DNA of 5,894 nucleotides from Bdellovibrionales bacterium (GTDB taxonomy: Bacteria; Bdellovibrionota; Bdellovibrionia; Bdellovibrionales; Bdellovibrionaceae), in the NCBI GenBank assembly GCA_027320785.1, contig DAHVKR010000096.1, positions 1-5,894 of the forward strand. The letters are read 5' to 3'. Of the stretch, positions 1-5,894 are shown piece after piece (positions within the stretch are counted from its first letter, which is position 1; each line of letters starts with the position of its first letter). A program made the translations under genes and the position numbers. Below the pieces are notes generated by a model. It saw only the letters and a program-made list of their open reading frames with translations. It was not told the origin of the DNA and did no database searches.

Positions 1-912
1 TTCACTTAGCTGCCCCTGAAACGAAGGCATCGGGCTCGGATTCGGAAAGCCATCTACAATTTTAGCATTAGGCTGGAGAATTGACTCGCGGATATAGTCT
101 TCGTTTACAACAACATCACCCTTATTGGTGTGCTCAGTTTTACCAAATTTTTGATATAAAGAAGGTCCTACCTTCACCGAACTATCTGCGACAGAGTGAC
201 AAGAAGCACAGGCTTTGATTTGGAAAAGTTTTGCACCCTTTTCAGCAATCGGCAATGTGCTAAACTTAGACTCTTGCTCGAGCCACTTGTCGTAGTCTTC
301 ACGAGAAACAACTTTGACTATTCCCAACATGCCCGAATGCGACATTCCACAATACTCTGCACAGAAAATATGAAACTCACCTAACTTGTCAGCATTGAAC
401 CAAAGAGTTGTATAACGACCTGGAACCACGTCCTGCTTAATTCGGAAGCTGGGAACGTAGAAACTGTGAATCACATCTTTTGATGTCATGATCAGTTTTA
501 CGTCTGTATCAACAGGTACAACAACCAAATTGGATGTGGCCACTCCAGAGTTATATTGAACTTCCCACGCCCATTGCTTACCAAAAATATGAATTTCTAA
601 GGCATCTTTCGGCATCGCTCGAATAGAATGGTACACACTCCATCCCCAAGCAAAAATCACCATAAAAATAACTAATGGAATAAACGACCAAATAAACTCT
701 AACAAATTGTTATGAGTTATTCGAGGTGTCTTATCGTTTGGAGATCTACGACGATATTTATAAACAAAATAAATCATCCCTCCAATTAAGATCACACAAG
801 CGATAAAGCTTGAAATGAGCAAAAATGAATAAAGATTGTTTACTTTTTCAGCCACGCCGGTAGCAGCTGTGGGCATAAAAGACTGGGCATGAGCAACACT
901 CAACCAAAACAT
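1..912 (-). CDS. coxB: Cytochrome c oxidase subunit II with fused C-terminal cytochrome c domain (caa3 type), 3' end cut by window edge
   Basis: This is the CuA subunit of a haem-copper oxidase. It takes electrons from cytochrome c at the periplasmic face and passes them to subunit I. The 304 visible residues show two membrane helices (about 29-51 and 71-93), with the positive loop YKYRRR between them on the cytoplasmic side, and the aromatic stretch QWAWE at 113-117. A complete CuA site follows: H149, C184, E186, C188, H192 and M195. After it comes a class I cytochrome c domain with haem motif CASCH (235-239) and probable axial M295 in MPSF. Family lengths suggest only about 15-30 residues are missing at the left edge. 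The ATG at 912 directly abuts the sco stop and is preceded by AAGGAG seven bases upstream, inside sco. No earlier start is possible in this frame because of that stop. The N-terminus is very short before helix 1 (MFWLSVAHA, then QSF). The family call is very secure. Confidence 0.96.
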   Translation of the reverse strand, partial: MFWLSVAHAQSFMPTAATGVAEKVNNLYSFLLISSFIACVILIGGMIYFVYKYRRRSPNDKTPRITHNNLLEFIWSFIPLVIFMVIFAWGWSVYHSIRAMPKDALEIHIFGKQWAWEVQYNSGVATSNLVVVPVDTDVKLIMTSKDVIHSFYVPSFRIKQDVVPGRYTTLWFNADKLGEFHIFCAEYCGMSHSGMLGIVKVVSREDYDKWLEQESKFSTLPIAEKGAKLFQIKACASCHSVADSSVKVGPSLYQKFGKTEHTNKGDVVVNEDYIRESILQPNAKIVDGFPNPSPMPSFQGQLSE

Positions 913-1770
913 TTATTTACTCCTTGGGTTATCCGCTTTCCACGTGCGGATCCAAACGGGCAAAAGCCAGATTGCCAATATTATAGCCATGAGGGTGCCA
1001 GCAAACCGCATAAGTTTGAAGGCCGCCAAAGTGTATTTACTTTTATGTGGATCATAGTGAAAACAATAGAGGACAAGACTATCAACAAAATTGCCCACTT
1101 TTCCTTCACCTGCTTCTGTTAAAGCCAGCTTTACATTTTTAGGATCAAAAACAATTCCTGGAAGGTAGCGCGTGATTTTTCCCATAGGGGAAACCACGAT
1201 CGCAGCTGAGGCATGAGACCACTCTTGAGTTTCAGGGTCCCACTGAAACTCAAAACCAAGTCCTTGAGTCAGTTTTTTAATATTTTCATCATCCCCGGTT
1301 AGGAAGTGCCAACCCGCCTCAGTTCCTGGGCGGTTGTATATCTTCATAAAACTCGCTTTTTTCTCTGCCGCTAGCTCGGGCTTTTCCTTTGAATCAAAAG
1401 AAACAGCCACAACTTGAAATTTTTGCCCCGGATTCCAGTTTACTTTTTTGAGAGCTTCCGTCAGACCATTCAAATGAAAATTACAAAGTCGAGGACAACT
1501 ATAATAGACGGGGCTGATAATAACAGGCTTTGTGCCATCAATATATTGAGACAGTTGAACTGTTTTTCCTGTTTCATCTTTAAAAGTCATGTTGAGATCA
1601 ACTTGATCTCCTAACTTTTCTTTGATTCCTACATTCTTCAACTGTTTTGGAAGCGCTGTCGCAACGAGTGGCGCAGTCTCTGGTGTATAACCGCCTCCCC
1701 CTGGGCCACCCTGTGCGGCCCAAGTTGAGAAACCTAAACTAAGAATCAAAACAGTATATCTAAACATCAT
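913..1770 (-). CDS. SCO1/SenC/PrrC-family copper chaperone with C-terminal membrane anchor
   Basis: This is a 285-residue thioredoxin-fold protein of the SCO1/SenC family, which delivers copper to the CuA site of oxidase subunit II, or acts as a thiol reductant for it. Visible features are an N-terminal hydrophobic signal (residues 1-19), a glycine-rich linker (GGPGGGG, 21-27), the copper-binding CPRLC motif (C92, C96) and the distal ligand H186 in WSHASAA. A late membrane helix lies at about 252-274, followed by a short basic tail. A conserved-looking YCFHYDP stretch (235-241) adds a further Cys and His just before this helix. Classical SCO proteins are anchored at the N-terminus, so the C-terminal anchor marks a subgroup. 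The start ATG shares one base with the upstream cytochrome stop (TAATG), a second ATG follows at once, and no clear Shine-Dalgarno is seen, so translational coupling is likely. The neighbouring coxB is its obvious client. Confidence 0.93.
   Translation of the reverse strand: MMFRYTVLILSLGFSTWAAQGGPGGGGYTPETAPLVATALPKQLKNVGIKEKLGDQVDLNMTFKDETGKTVQLSQYIDGTKPVIISPVYYSCPRLCNFHLNGLTEALKKVNWNPGQKFQVVAVSFDSKEKPELAAEKKASFMKIYNRPGTEAGWHFLTGDDENIKKLTQGLGFEFQWDPETQEWSHASAAIVVSPMGKITRYLPGIVFDPKNVKLALTEAGEGKVGNFVDSLVLYCFHYDPHKSKYTLAAFKLMRFAGTLMAIILAIWLLPVWIRTWKADNPRSK
920..925 (-). promoter_or_regulatory. Ribosome binding site of coxB, inside the 3' end of sco
   Basis: AAGGAG on the minus strand lies seven bases before the coxB ATG at 912 and falls within the last codons of sco. 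It fixes the coxB start and shows that coxB can recruit ribosomes itself, although its start directly follows the sco stop. Confidence 0.8.
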
Positions 1771-2315
1771 TATTTTGCAGTTTTAGCAAACTCAGCAATT
1801 TGTGCTGGAGTATCATTTCCTTTATTTTGAGTAATGGATTGAACAAACTGAACAAGCGCCCAACGGTCTGCTGCTTTAAGCTGCCCGAAAGACGGCATAG
1901 ATGATCCAGGAATTCCATGCTCTAAAACTTTAAAGTGAGCAATCGCTCCCACACCTTGAGTCCATTTTCCTTCAACTAAGTTACGAGGTGGTGGCTTCAA
2001 GCCTTGTCCAGCAGGGCCATCTCCTTTTCCTTCAGGTCCATGGCACATAGAACAGTTTGTTTCGAATTGTTTTTTACCATAAGCCACGAGCTCAGGAGTT
2101 GAAACCCAAGGCTCTTTGACACTATTAATATCAAAAGCTGGTGCTGCATTCTCTGCTTGTGGAGCATGTGGATCGACAACTTTTTCATCTAAGTCCACAC
2201 CTTTATGAATGGCGACGAGATAAAAGAAAAAGGAAAAAACGAGAACCATTGAGAACATGAATGCATACATGCCCCCACGGTTATAGTGGTAAGAATGATC
2301 TTGCTGATCAGACAT
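1770..2315 (-). CDS. Membrane-anchored mono-haem c-type cytochrome, first gene of the oxidase operon
   Basis: This encodes a 181-residue c-type cytochrome with a cytoplasmic N-terminus (about 15 residues, His/Tyr-rich), one uncleaved membrane helix (about 16-37), an acidic/proline linker (38-70) and a single class I haem domain. The haem motif is CSMCH (88-92), followed by a GPEGKGDGPAG loop. The probable axial ligand is M140 in SSMPSF, and the C-terminal helix contains DRWALVQFVQS. It probably shuttles electrons to the CoxB haem c domain in the periplasm. The start at 2315 is chosen because GGGAG lies seven bases upstream (2323-2327). A longer frame back to a TTG at 2423 lacks a ribosome site and adds an implausible Cys-rich leader. 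It overlaps sco by one base. It is also comparable to the small cytochromes of alternative complex III clusters, but no other ACIII gene is in view, so I leave the symbol empty. Confidence 0.9.
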   Translation of the reverse strand: MSDQQDHSYHYNRGGMYAFMFSMVLVFSFFFYLVAIHKGVDLDEKVVDPHAPQAENAAPAFDINSVKEPWVSTPELVAYGKKQFETNCSMCHGPEGKGDGPAGQGLKPPPRNLVEGKWTQGVGAIAHFKVLEHGIPGSSMPSFGQLKAADRWALVQFVQSITQNKGNDTPAQIAEFAKTAK

Positions 2316-2354
2316 CGAGGATCTCCCAAATTGTATTAAAGATTTAGGTCTTAA

Positions 2355-2383
2355 ATGATATGTAGCGTAAGACAGAGTGAGAA
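2355..2383 (-). promoter_or_regulatory. Candidate sigma70-type promoter for the cytochrome c-sco-coxB operon
   Basis: Read on the minus strand, TTCTCA (2383-2378, 4 of 6 to the -35 consensus) and TATCAT (2360-2355, 5 of 6 to the -10 consensus) are separated by exactly 17 bases. Transcription would begin near 2348, leaving a leader of about 33 bases that holds the GGGAG ribosome site. This is inference from consensus matching; the housekeeping sigma specificity of the host is unknown. Confidence 0.45.
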
Positions 2384-2384
2384 A

Positions 2385-2397
2385 CAACAAGTTGTTG
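2385..2397. repeat. Short perfect inverted repeat just upstream of the candidate -35 box
   Basis: CAACAA and TTGTTG face each other across a single central G (2391). The dyad ends one base from the proposed -35 element, with its centre about 43 bases upstream of the inferred transcription start. That is the usual position of an activator bound next to RNA polymerase. Arms of only six bases can easily arise by chance, so the operator reading is tentative. Confidence 0.25.
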
Positions 2398-2503
2398 CAA
2401 GGGCTTAGCGCTCTACAGCACAAGAAATTTCTTCGTGAATCTCAAAAGATTGCTCAATTAAAAGGCATATTAATTGATAGGAAAACGATCAAACGCCTGA
2501 TTA

Positions 2504-4021
2504 TCAAAGATTTGTGGATATTTTTGCGAGGTCCTTTTTAACGATTTTTCCCGAGCCTGCCTTCGGAAGCTCCTGCAGCCTAAGAAATGTTTTGGGCACT
2601 TTAAACTTCGCCAAATATTTTCCACAGTGCTCACGAAGCTCACTTTCGTCGAAGTGTTGCGAATCGCACACAACAAAGGCACGTCCCACTTCGCCCCATT
2701 TCTCGTCGGGAACACCCACCACAGCTACTTCTTGAACCCATTTGATTTTTGAAATCACCTGCTCAACCTCAGCAGGATAAACATTTTCCCCACCAGATTT
2801 GAACATATCCTTTTTGCGGCCGACGACGTAAAAGTAGCCCTCTTCATCAAAATAAACGAGATCCCCTGTTTTAAGCCATCCCTCAACAAAAGTTTGAGCT
2901 GTTTCTTCAGGATGAGCCCAGTATCCCAACATACAGGCAGGCCCCCTTAACCAGAGCTCCCCGACCTCACGTGACTGAGCCTTCTTTCCATCCTCTCGAA
3001 TCACTTTTGTTTCAATATAAGCATTGGGAAAACCAATAGATCCAATTTTTCGAATGGCATCTTGTTCATTTAAAGAGAAAACATTAGGACCAAACTCTGT
3101 CAGACCATAACCTTGGCGAATGAAGATACCCTTTTCATGCCATGTTTTGATGAGCTCAAGAGGCATAGGCTCTCCCCCAACAATGGCATAGCGAATAGAA
3201 CTTAACCGATACTCTTGAAACTTTTCAGTTCGAGCCATCATTCCCATGGTCGTCGGAACACCAAACAAAAGGGTGGCTCCATGATCCTGGCTCAATTGCA
3301 AAATAAGTTCAGGATCGAATTTTCGAATCAAAATAATCTGGGCACCTCTTTGCAAGAAAGGACTGGTTAGAACATTCCATCCGCCCGTATGAAACAGCGG
3401 AAGGAAAGTCACTGCACAATCAGATTGCACGATGTTCAATCGCATAGAAGTACTCACCGCATTCCAAAAAAGCCCACCATGAGAAATCATCGCGCCTTTT
3501 GGGAAACCTGTTGTACCCGAAGTATAGATAATCATGGCAGGGTCTTCTTCATTGGCTCGAAAATCTGGATAAGGTGCAAAATCTTGCACATAAGATTCGA
3601 AGCTCCTGACACCCTTTAATGAAAGCTCTTTAACATTTTGCAAGCTAGAAAGCTTCAGAGCCTCCTGAGCCAAACTTTTAAAGGCTTCGTCATATACGAT
3701 CATCTGTGGGTTTGAGTTTTGAATGATATAGGAGATCTCTGATGGCGTCAGACGGTAGTTTACAGGAACAAGCACAGCTCCTAACCGAGCTGCCGAGAAA
3801 AAAAGATTGATAACAGCTAGATCATTTTGACCCAGGAAAAGTATCCGATCACCCTTTTTGATTCCCTCATTTTTTTCAAGATAGGACGCGCCCGATTGAG
3901 CTCTCTGCCACAAATCCAAGTAGCTTAACTGTTCACCCGCTTCTCCATCCAAGAGCGCAACTCTTTGTGGAGAATGAAGGCTCCAATACCTTAACCAGTC
4001 CTGCACTATTTTCACACTCAT
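2504..4021 (-). CDS. AMP-forming acyl-CoA synthetase (fatty acid-CoA ligase-like), substrate unassigned
   Basis: This is a 505-residue member of the ANL superfamily, which activates a carboxylic acid with ATP to an acyl-adenylate and then transfers it to CoA in the cytoplasm. The family motifs appear in order: the phosphate loop YTSGTTGFPKG (166-176), FLPLFHTGG (206-214), GGEPMP (282-287), GYGLTE (304-309), LKTGD (383-387), the hinge region GRKKDMFKSGGENVYPAEVE (401-420) and the C-terminal GSGK with catalytic K492. There is no signal peptide or membrane helix. The length matches the compact FadD13/MenE/MatB-like group rather than the longer FadD type. GGENVYP is typical of fatty acyl-CoA ligases, but chain length cannot be read from sequence. 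The ATG at 4021 has AAAGGG six bases upstream. It is divergent from the hydrolase pair, with a 175-base gap, and is followed after 188 bases by the oxidase operon on the same strand, which has its own promoter candidate. Confidence 0.92.
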   Translation of the reverse strand: MSVKIVQDWLRYWSLHSPQRVALLDGEAGEQLSYLDLWQRAQSGASYLEKNEGIKKGDRILFLGQNDLAVINLFFSAARLGAVLVPVNYRLTPSEISYIIQNSNPQMIVYDEAFKSLAQEALKLSSLQNVKELSLKGVRSFESYVQDFAPYPDFRANEEDPAMIIYTSGTTGFPKGAMISHGGLFWNAVSTSMRLNIVQSDCAVTFLPLFHTGGWNVLTSPFLQRGAQIILIRKFDPELILQLSQDHGATLLFGVPTTMGMMARTEKFQEYRLSSIRYAIVGGEPMPLELIKTWHEKGIFIRQGYGLTEFGPNVFSLNEQDAIRKIGSIGFPNAYIETKVIREDGKKAQSREVGELWLRGPACMLGYWAHPEETAQTFVEGWLKTGDLVYFDEEGYFYVVGRKKDMFKSGGENVYPAEVEQVISKIKWVQEVAVVGVPDEKWGEVGRAFVVCDSQHFDESELREHCGKYLAKFKVPKTFLRLQELPKAGSGKIVKKDLAKISTNL

Positions 4022-4184
4022 TCTAAACCCTTTTATTATGAAATCTTCACACTCCTACACCCGATTAGAATGGAGCATCAACTCTAGATTGTGCATTGCA
4101 AAACACAGATATTCTCTTCTACTTGTCAGCATTTCGTTGACTAAACAGATCACAGGAGAGACATCCAAAAAACCTTTATTCATC
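4022..4184. other. Divergent intergenic leader between acyl-CoA synthetase and hydrolase pair
   Basis: The gap between the two divergent starts must carry outward promoters for both transcripts. On the plus strand I see TTGACT (4137-4142), a good -35 match but with no -10 at the right distance, and TATTCT (4110-4115) with only a TTGTGC 15 bases before it. On the minus strand CATAAT (4040-4035) resembles a -10 box but sits too close to the ribosome site. None is strong enough to call. Shared regulation of the divergent pair is possible but not shown. Confidence 0.5.
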
Positions 4185-4191
4185 AAGGGGG
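4185..4191 (+). promoter_or_regulatory. Ribosome binding site that fixes the start of the first hydrolase
   Basis: AAGGGGG lies five bases before the ATG at 4197. The frame is open back to an ATG at 4038, but that codon has no ribosome site, and its 53-residue extension would bury the signal peptide that begins at 4197. Confidence 0.75.
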
Positions 4192-4196
4192 ATAAA

Positions 4197-5180
4197 ATGA
4201 AAAGGTCTTTTTTAATTCTTATTAAAATAGCGGGGTTTCTCGCTTTTTTTACTAGCTCCTTAGCTCAAGCCAGCGAGCAAAGTTTTGTAGGCCTTGTTCA
4301 AATCAACCAGAAAAAGCTTTACGTAGAGTACACAAAGCCAACTGGAAACAAACCCACGCTGATTTTTTTGAATGGACTCACTTATAGTACAAAAAACTGG
4401 ATTGGTGTAACCTCCCGTTTAAGACTCGATGGCTATGGTATTTTGAGTTATGACCCCTACGGAATGGGCACAACTCTTCTGTCAAACCCTCTCCCCACCG
4501 GGCCAATTCTTTACTCCAAGCAAGTTGAAGATCTTCACACCCTCCTTGAAAATCTCCACATACCTAAGCCTTATAATTTTGTTGGCCTTTCGTACGGAGG
4601 AGGCATCTTAGCCGCCTACGCCACTCACTATCCACGAGATATACAAAATCTTATCCTGATTAACCCTTACACAGAGTTTCTAGAGTCTCAAAAGGAATGG
4701 CTCAAAGAGCAAGTTGCTAATACTCGATTCATGTTCCCCAATAACCCCGCCACAGATGAACAGCTCATTGACTACTTTATACGCGAGCTTGTTTACACAA
4801 CTTATCCGCTAGCCGAAATTTCTAGTCTTGAGAACCCTTATAAATTGGAAGGCATCACTCGATTGGTTCAAGGTATTCGCATGTATCAACCCATTCAAGA
4901 GGCCTCTCATATCCCTAAAGGGACTCTTCACCTTGTTATCTCAGAACAGGATCAATATATTCCTCAAGATATTTATGCTAAATATTGGAAAGCGGTTCCA
5001 GACGCCAGCAAGGCCAGCCTTACCTATGTTAAATACTCTGAGCACAAACTCCCTGAAGCTTTCCCTCGATTTACTTACCAACTTTTGAAAGGCATTTTGG
5101 ATAGACAGCCTCTCCTTTTCCAAGGAAATGTTTTAGAGGCTGACCCTGTCACAATGAAAATCAATAAAAAAAGGAACTAG
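4197..5180 (+). CDS. Exported alpha/beta hydrolase
   Basis: This is a 327-residue alpha/beta-fold hydrolase, probably an esterase or lipase-like enzyme of unknown substrate. Residues 1-25 form a standard signal peptide (MKRSF, hydrophobic core, cleavage likely after AQA), so the enzyme should act in the periplasm or outside the cell. No lipobox cysteine is present. The mature part shows the first strand with FLNG (57-60), where the oxyanion-loop motif has Asn rather than the common His, then DPYGMG (86-91), the nucleophile elbow GLSYG with S132, a helical cap at about 160-235, a probable acid D252 (SEQDQYIP) and H283 in SEHKLPE. The triad therefore looks complete. The stop lies four bases before the next hydrolase gene, so the two are surely co-transcribed. 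It diverges from the acyl-CoA synthetase gene, which may hint at release and activation of an acid, but this is only inference from position. Confidence 0.88.
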   Translation: MKRSFLILIKIAGFLAFFTSSLAQASEQSFVGLVQINQKKLYVEYTKPTGNKPTLIFLNGLTYSTKNWIGVTSRLRLDGYGILSYDPYGMGTTLLSNPLPTGPILYSKQVEDLHTLLENLHIPKPYNFVGLSYGGGILAAYATHYPRDIQNLILINPYTEFLESQKEWLKEQVANTRFMFPNNPATDEQLIDYFIRELVYTTYPLAEISSLENPYKLEGITRLVQGIRMYQPIQEASHIPKGTLHLVISEQDQYIPQDIYAKYWKAVPDASKASLTYVKYSEHKLPEAFPRFTYQLLKGILDRQPLLFQGNVLEADPVTMKINKKRN

Positions 5181-5184
5181 ATCG

Positions 5185-5894
5185 ATGGCACAATTTCAAA
5201 CTCACAAGGGCACTACTGTTACCTATTCTGTAACCGAAAAGGCCTGGGGCCATGATCTTGTTTTTTTGAATGGTAATCTTGCGACAAGCCGATGGTGGAT
5301 GCCCACCATTGAAGCCCTTAAGCCCCTGACCGTTAGCTCCTCAAACTTAAAAGGTCGTTTTATTTTCATCGAACTTCCAGGCTGCGGCGATAGTGCCCCT
5401 CTGACCACTGAACTTGATGTGCATCAAATATCACAAGACTATATTGAGCTTCTCAACTCGCTCTCTGTTCAAAAAGCTTCCGTGATAGGTCACTCAACAG
5501 GTGGTCTTTTGGCTTGTCTGATGATGTCTCAAAGTCCTGCACTTTTTCAAAAAGCTCTTCTTTTGGACCCTGTCGCCGCCCACGGCATTCAATTTGATGA
5601 CAGTGTTCTTGAAAAATATGAAGAAATGAAAACGAATAAAGAGCTCACAGCAGCTATTATTGGTTTTACAATCAACAACTGCGATATGAACTCTGCGTTC
5701 TTCAGGCAAATTATTGTCGAAGACACCTTTAAGTCGGTGCAAAACGTCGGCTCTAAAATGATTCGAGCCTTGCGTGGAATTAACGTCGAAAGCGATATCC
5801 AAAAAATTCAAACTCCTGTTACAATTCTATTTGGTGAAAAAGATGTTCTTCTTCCCAAAGAGGACGTTCGACAACTTACTGATCTCATCCCCAG
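5185..5894 (+). CDS. Alpha/beta hydrolase, probably cytoplasmic, 3' end cut by window edge
   Basis: A second alpha/beta hydrolase starts at ATG 5185, with AAGGA (5171-5175) nine bases upstream inside the end of the previous gene. The 236 complete codons visible show FLNGN (27-31) followed by SRWWMP (35-40), ELPGCGDS (63-70), the nucleophile elbow GHSTG with S104, LLLDPVAAHG (125-134) and the probable catalytic acid D220 in FGEKDVLLP. The catalytic histidine should lie in the missing part, since complete members of this fold are commonly about 260-290 residues. There is no signal peptide or membrane helix. It shares with its upstream neighbour the Asn-Gly form of the oxyanion motif and the same fold, yet the two are otherwise clearly divergent in sequence. 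Substrate is unknown; esterase, lipase or thioesterase roles are all possible. An antisense open frame at 5494-5811 is not considered a gene. Confidence 0.87.
   Translation, partial: MAQFQTHKGTTVTYSVTEKAWGHDLVFLNGNLATSRWWMPTIEALKPLTVSSSNLKGRFIFIELPGCGDSAPLTTELDVHQISQDYIELLNSLSVQKASVIGHSTGGLLACLMMSQSPALFQKALLLDPVAAHGIQFDDSVLEKYEEMKTNKELTAAIIGFTINNCDMNSAFFRQIIVEDTFKSVQNVGSKMIRALRGINVESDIQKIQTPVTILFGEKDVLLPKEDVRQLTDLIP

Noticed and set aside
889..1122. Plus-strand open frame across the sco/coxB junction.
   Set aside because: It is antisense to two well-supported genes, has no recognisable domain, and shows no ribosome site worth noting.
1770..2315. Naming the cytochrome actE of alternative complex III.
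   Set aside because: No other ACIII subunit gene is in the window and the gene begins the operon, so the adjacency to sco and coxB is not enough for the symbol.
2316..2423. Longer cytochrome c frame starting from a TTG at 2423.
   Set aside because: It has a rare start codon without a ribosome site, overlaps the promoter candidate, and the internal ATG at 2315 has a good ribosome site and a sensible topology.
2422..2433. Perfect 12-base palindrome AAGAAATTTCTT upstream of the oxidase operon.
   Set aside because: About one such palindrome is expected by chance in a window of this size and AT content, and it lies well upstream of the promoter candidate.
2460..2498. Terminator-like fold after the acyl-CoA synthetase: AGGC/GCCT outer arms and TTGAT/ATCAA inner arms.
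   Set aside because: The stems are short and split by an uneven internal loop, and only four T residues follow, so it is too weak to call an intrinsic terminator without folding energies.
4173..4188. CCTT/AAGG mini hairpin that could cover the ribosome site of the first hydrolase.
   Set aside because: Four base pairs with an eight-base loop is not stable enough to suggest a regulatory switch.
4038..4196. Possible 53-residue N-terminal extension of the first hydrolase from an ATG at 4038.
   Set aside because: There is no ribosome site before 4038, while AAGGGGG precedes the ATG at 4197, where a textbook signal peptide begins.
5494..5811. A 105-residue minus-strand open frame inside the second hydrolase.
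   Set aside because: It is antisense to the nucleophile-elbow region of a clear alpha/beta hydrolase, and its translation resembles no family I know.
2504..5894. Olefin biosynthesis (OleB/OleC-like) reading of the ligase and hydrolases.
   Set aside because: OleB belongs to the haloalkane dehalogenase group with an aspartate nucleophile, whereas both hydrolases here have serine elbows, and no OleA or OleD is visible.

Overview
The window shows bacterial accessory-free, densely packed coding DNA of moderate to low GC. It holds two unrelated blocks. The left block (1-2315, minus strand) is the start of an aerobic terminal oxidase operon: a membrane-anchored mono-haem cytochrome c, a SCO1/SenC copper chaperone, and the beginning of coxB, here a cytochrome c oxidase subunit II with a fused C-terminal haem c domain (caa3 type). 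The right block is a minus-strand acyl-CoA synthetase (2504-4021) with, on the other strand, two consecutive alpha/beta hydrolases (4197-5180 and 5185 to the right edge). Periplasmic and membrane redox proteins, signal peptides and clear Shine-Dalgarno sequences fit a Gram-negative aerobe. The cyt c / SCO / CoxB-cyt c protein types remind me of Bdellovibrionota and related former Deltaproteobacteria, but that placement is an impression from recalled families, not something proven here.

Left block: a plausible sigma70-type promoter (2355-2383, minus) lies about 40 bases ahead of the cytochrome c start. The three genes then follow with no spacing at all: cytochrome c and sco overlap by one base (TAATG), and the sco stop codon directly abuts the coxB start in the same frame. 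The SCO protein is expected to load copper into the CuA site of the CoxB encoded next to it. The small cytochrome c is a likely electron carrier toward the haem c domain of CoxB. CoxB runs off the left edge with only its last few residues missing; coxA and coxC would be expected beyond it.

Right block: the AMP-forming ligase has every expected catalytic motif, but its acid substrate cannot be told from sequence. The two hydrolases form a 4-base-spaced pair. The first has a signal peptide, and the second is probably cytoplasmic and is cut by the right edge. Both have Asn-Gly where this fold most often has His-Gly in the oxyanion-loop motif. The ligase and hydrolases may share a role in lipid or other ester metabolism, but this rests on adjacency only.

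No stretch over 300 bases lacks a gene. The two intergenic gaps are 2316-2503 (promoter candidate, two short palindromes, a weak terminator-like fold) and 4022-4196 (divergent leader region with no convincing promoter). I saw no RNA genes, mobile elements, CRISPR arrays or long repeats. I found no clearly new system; the findings below are mainly notable details within known families.
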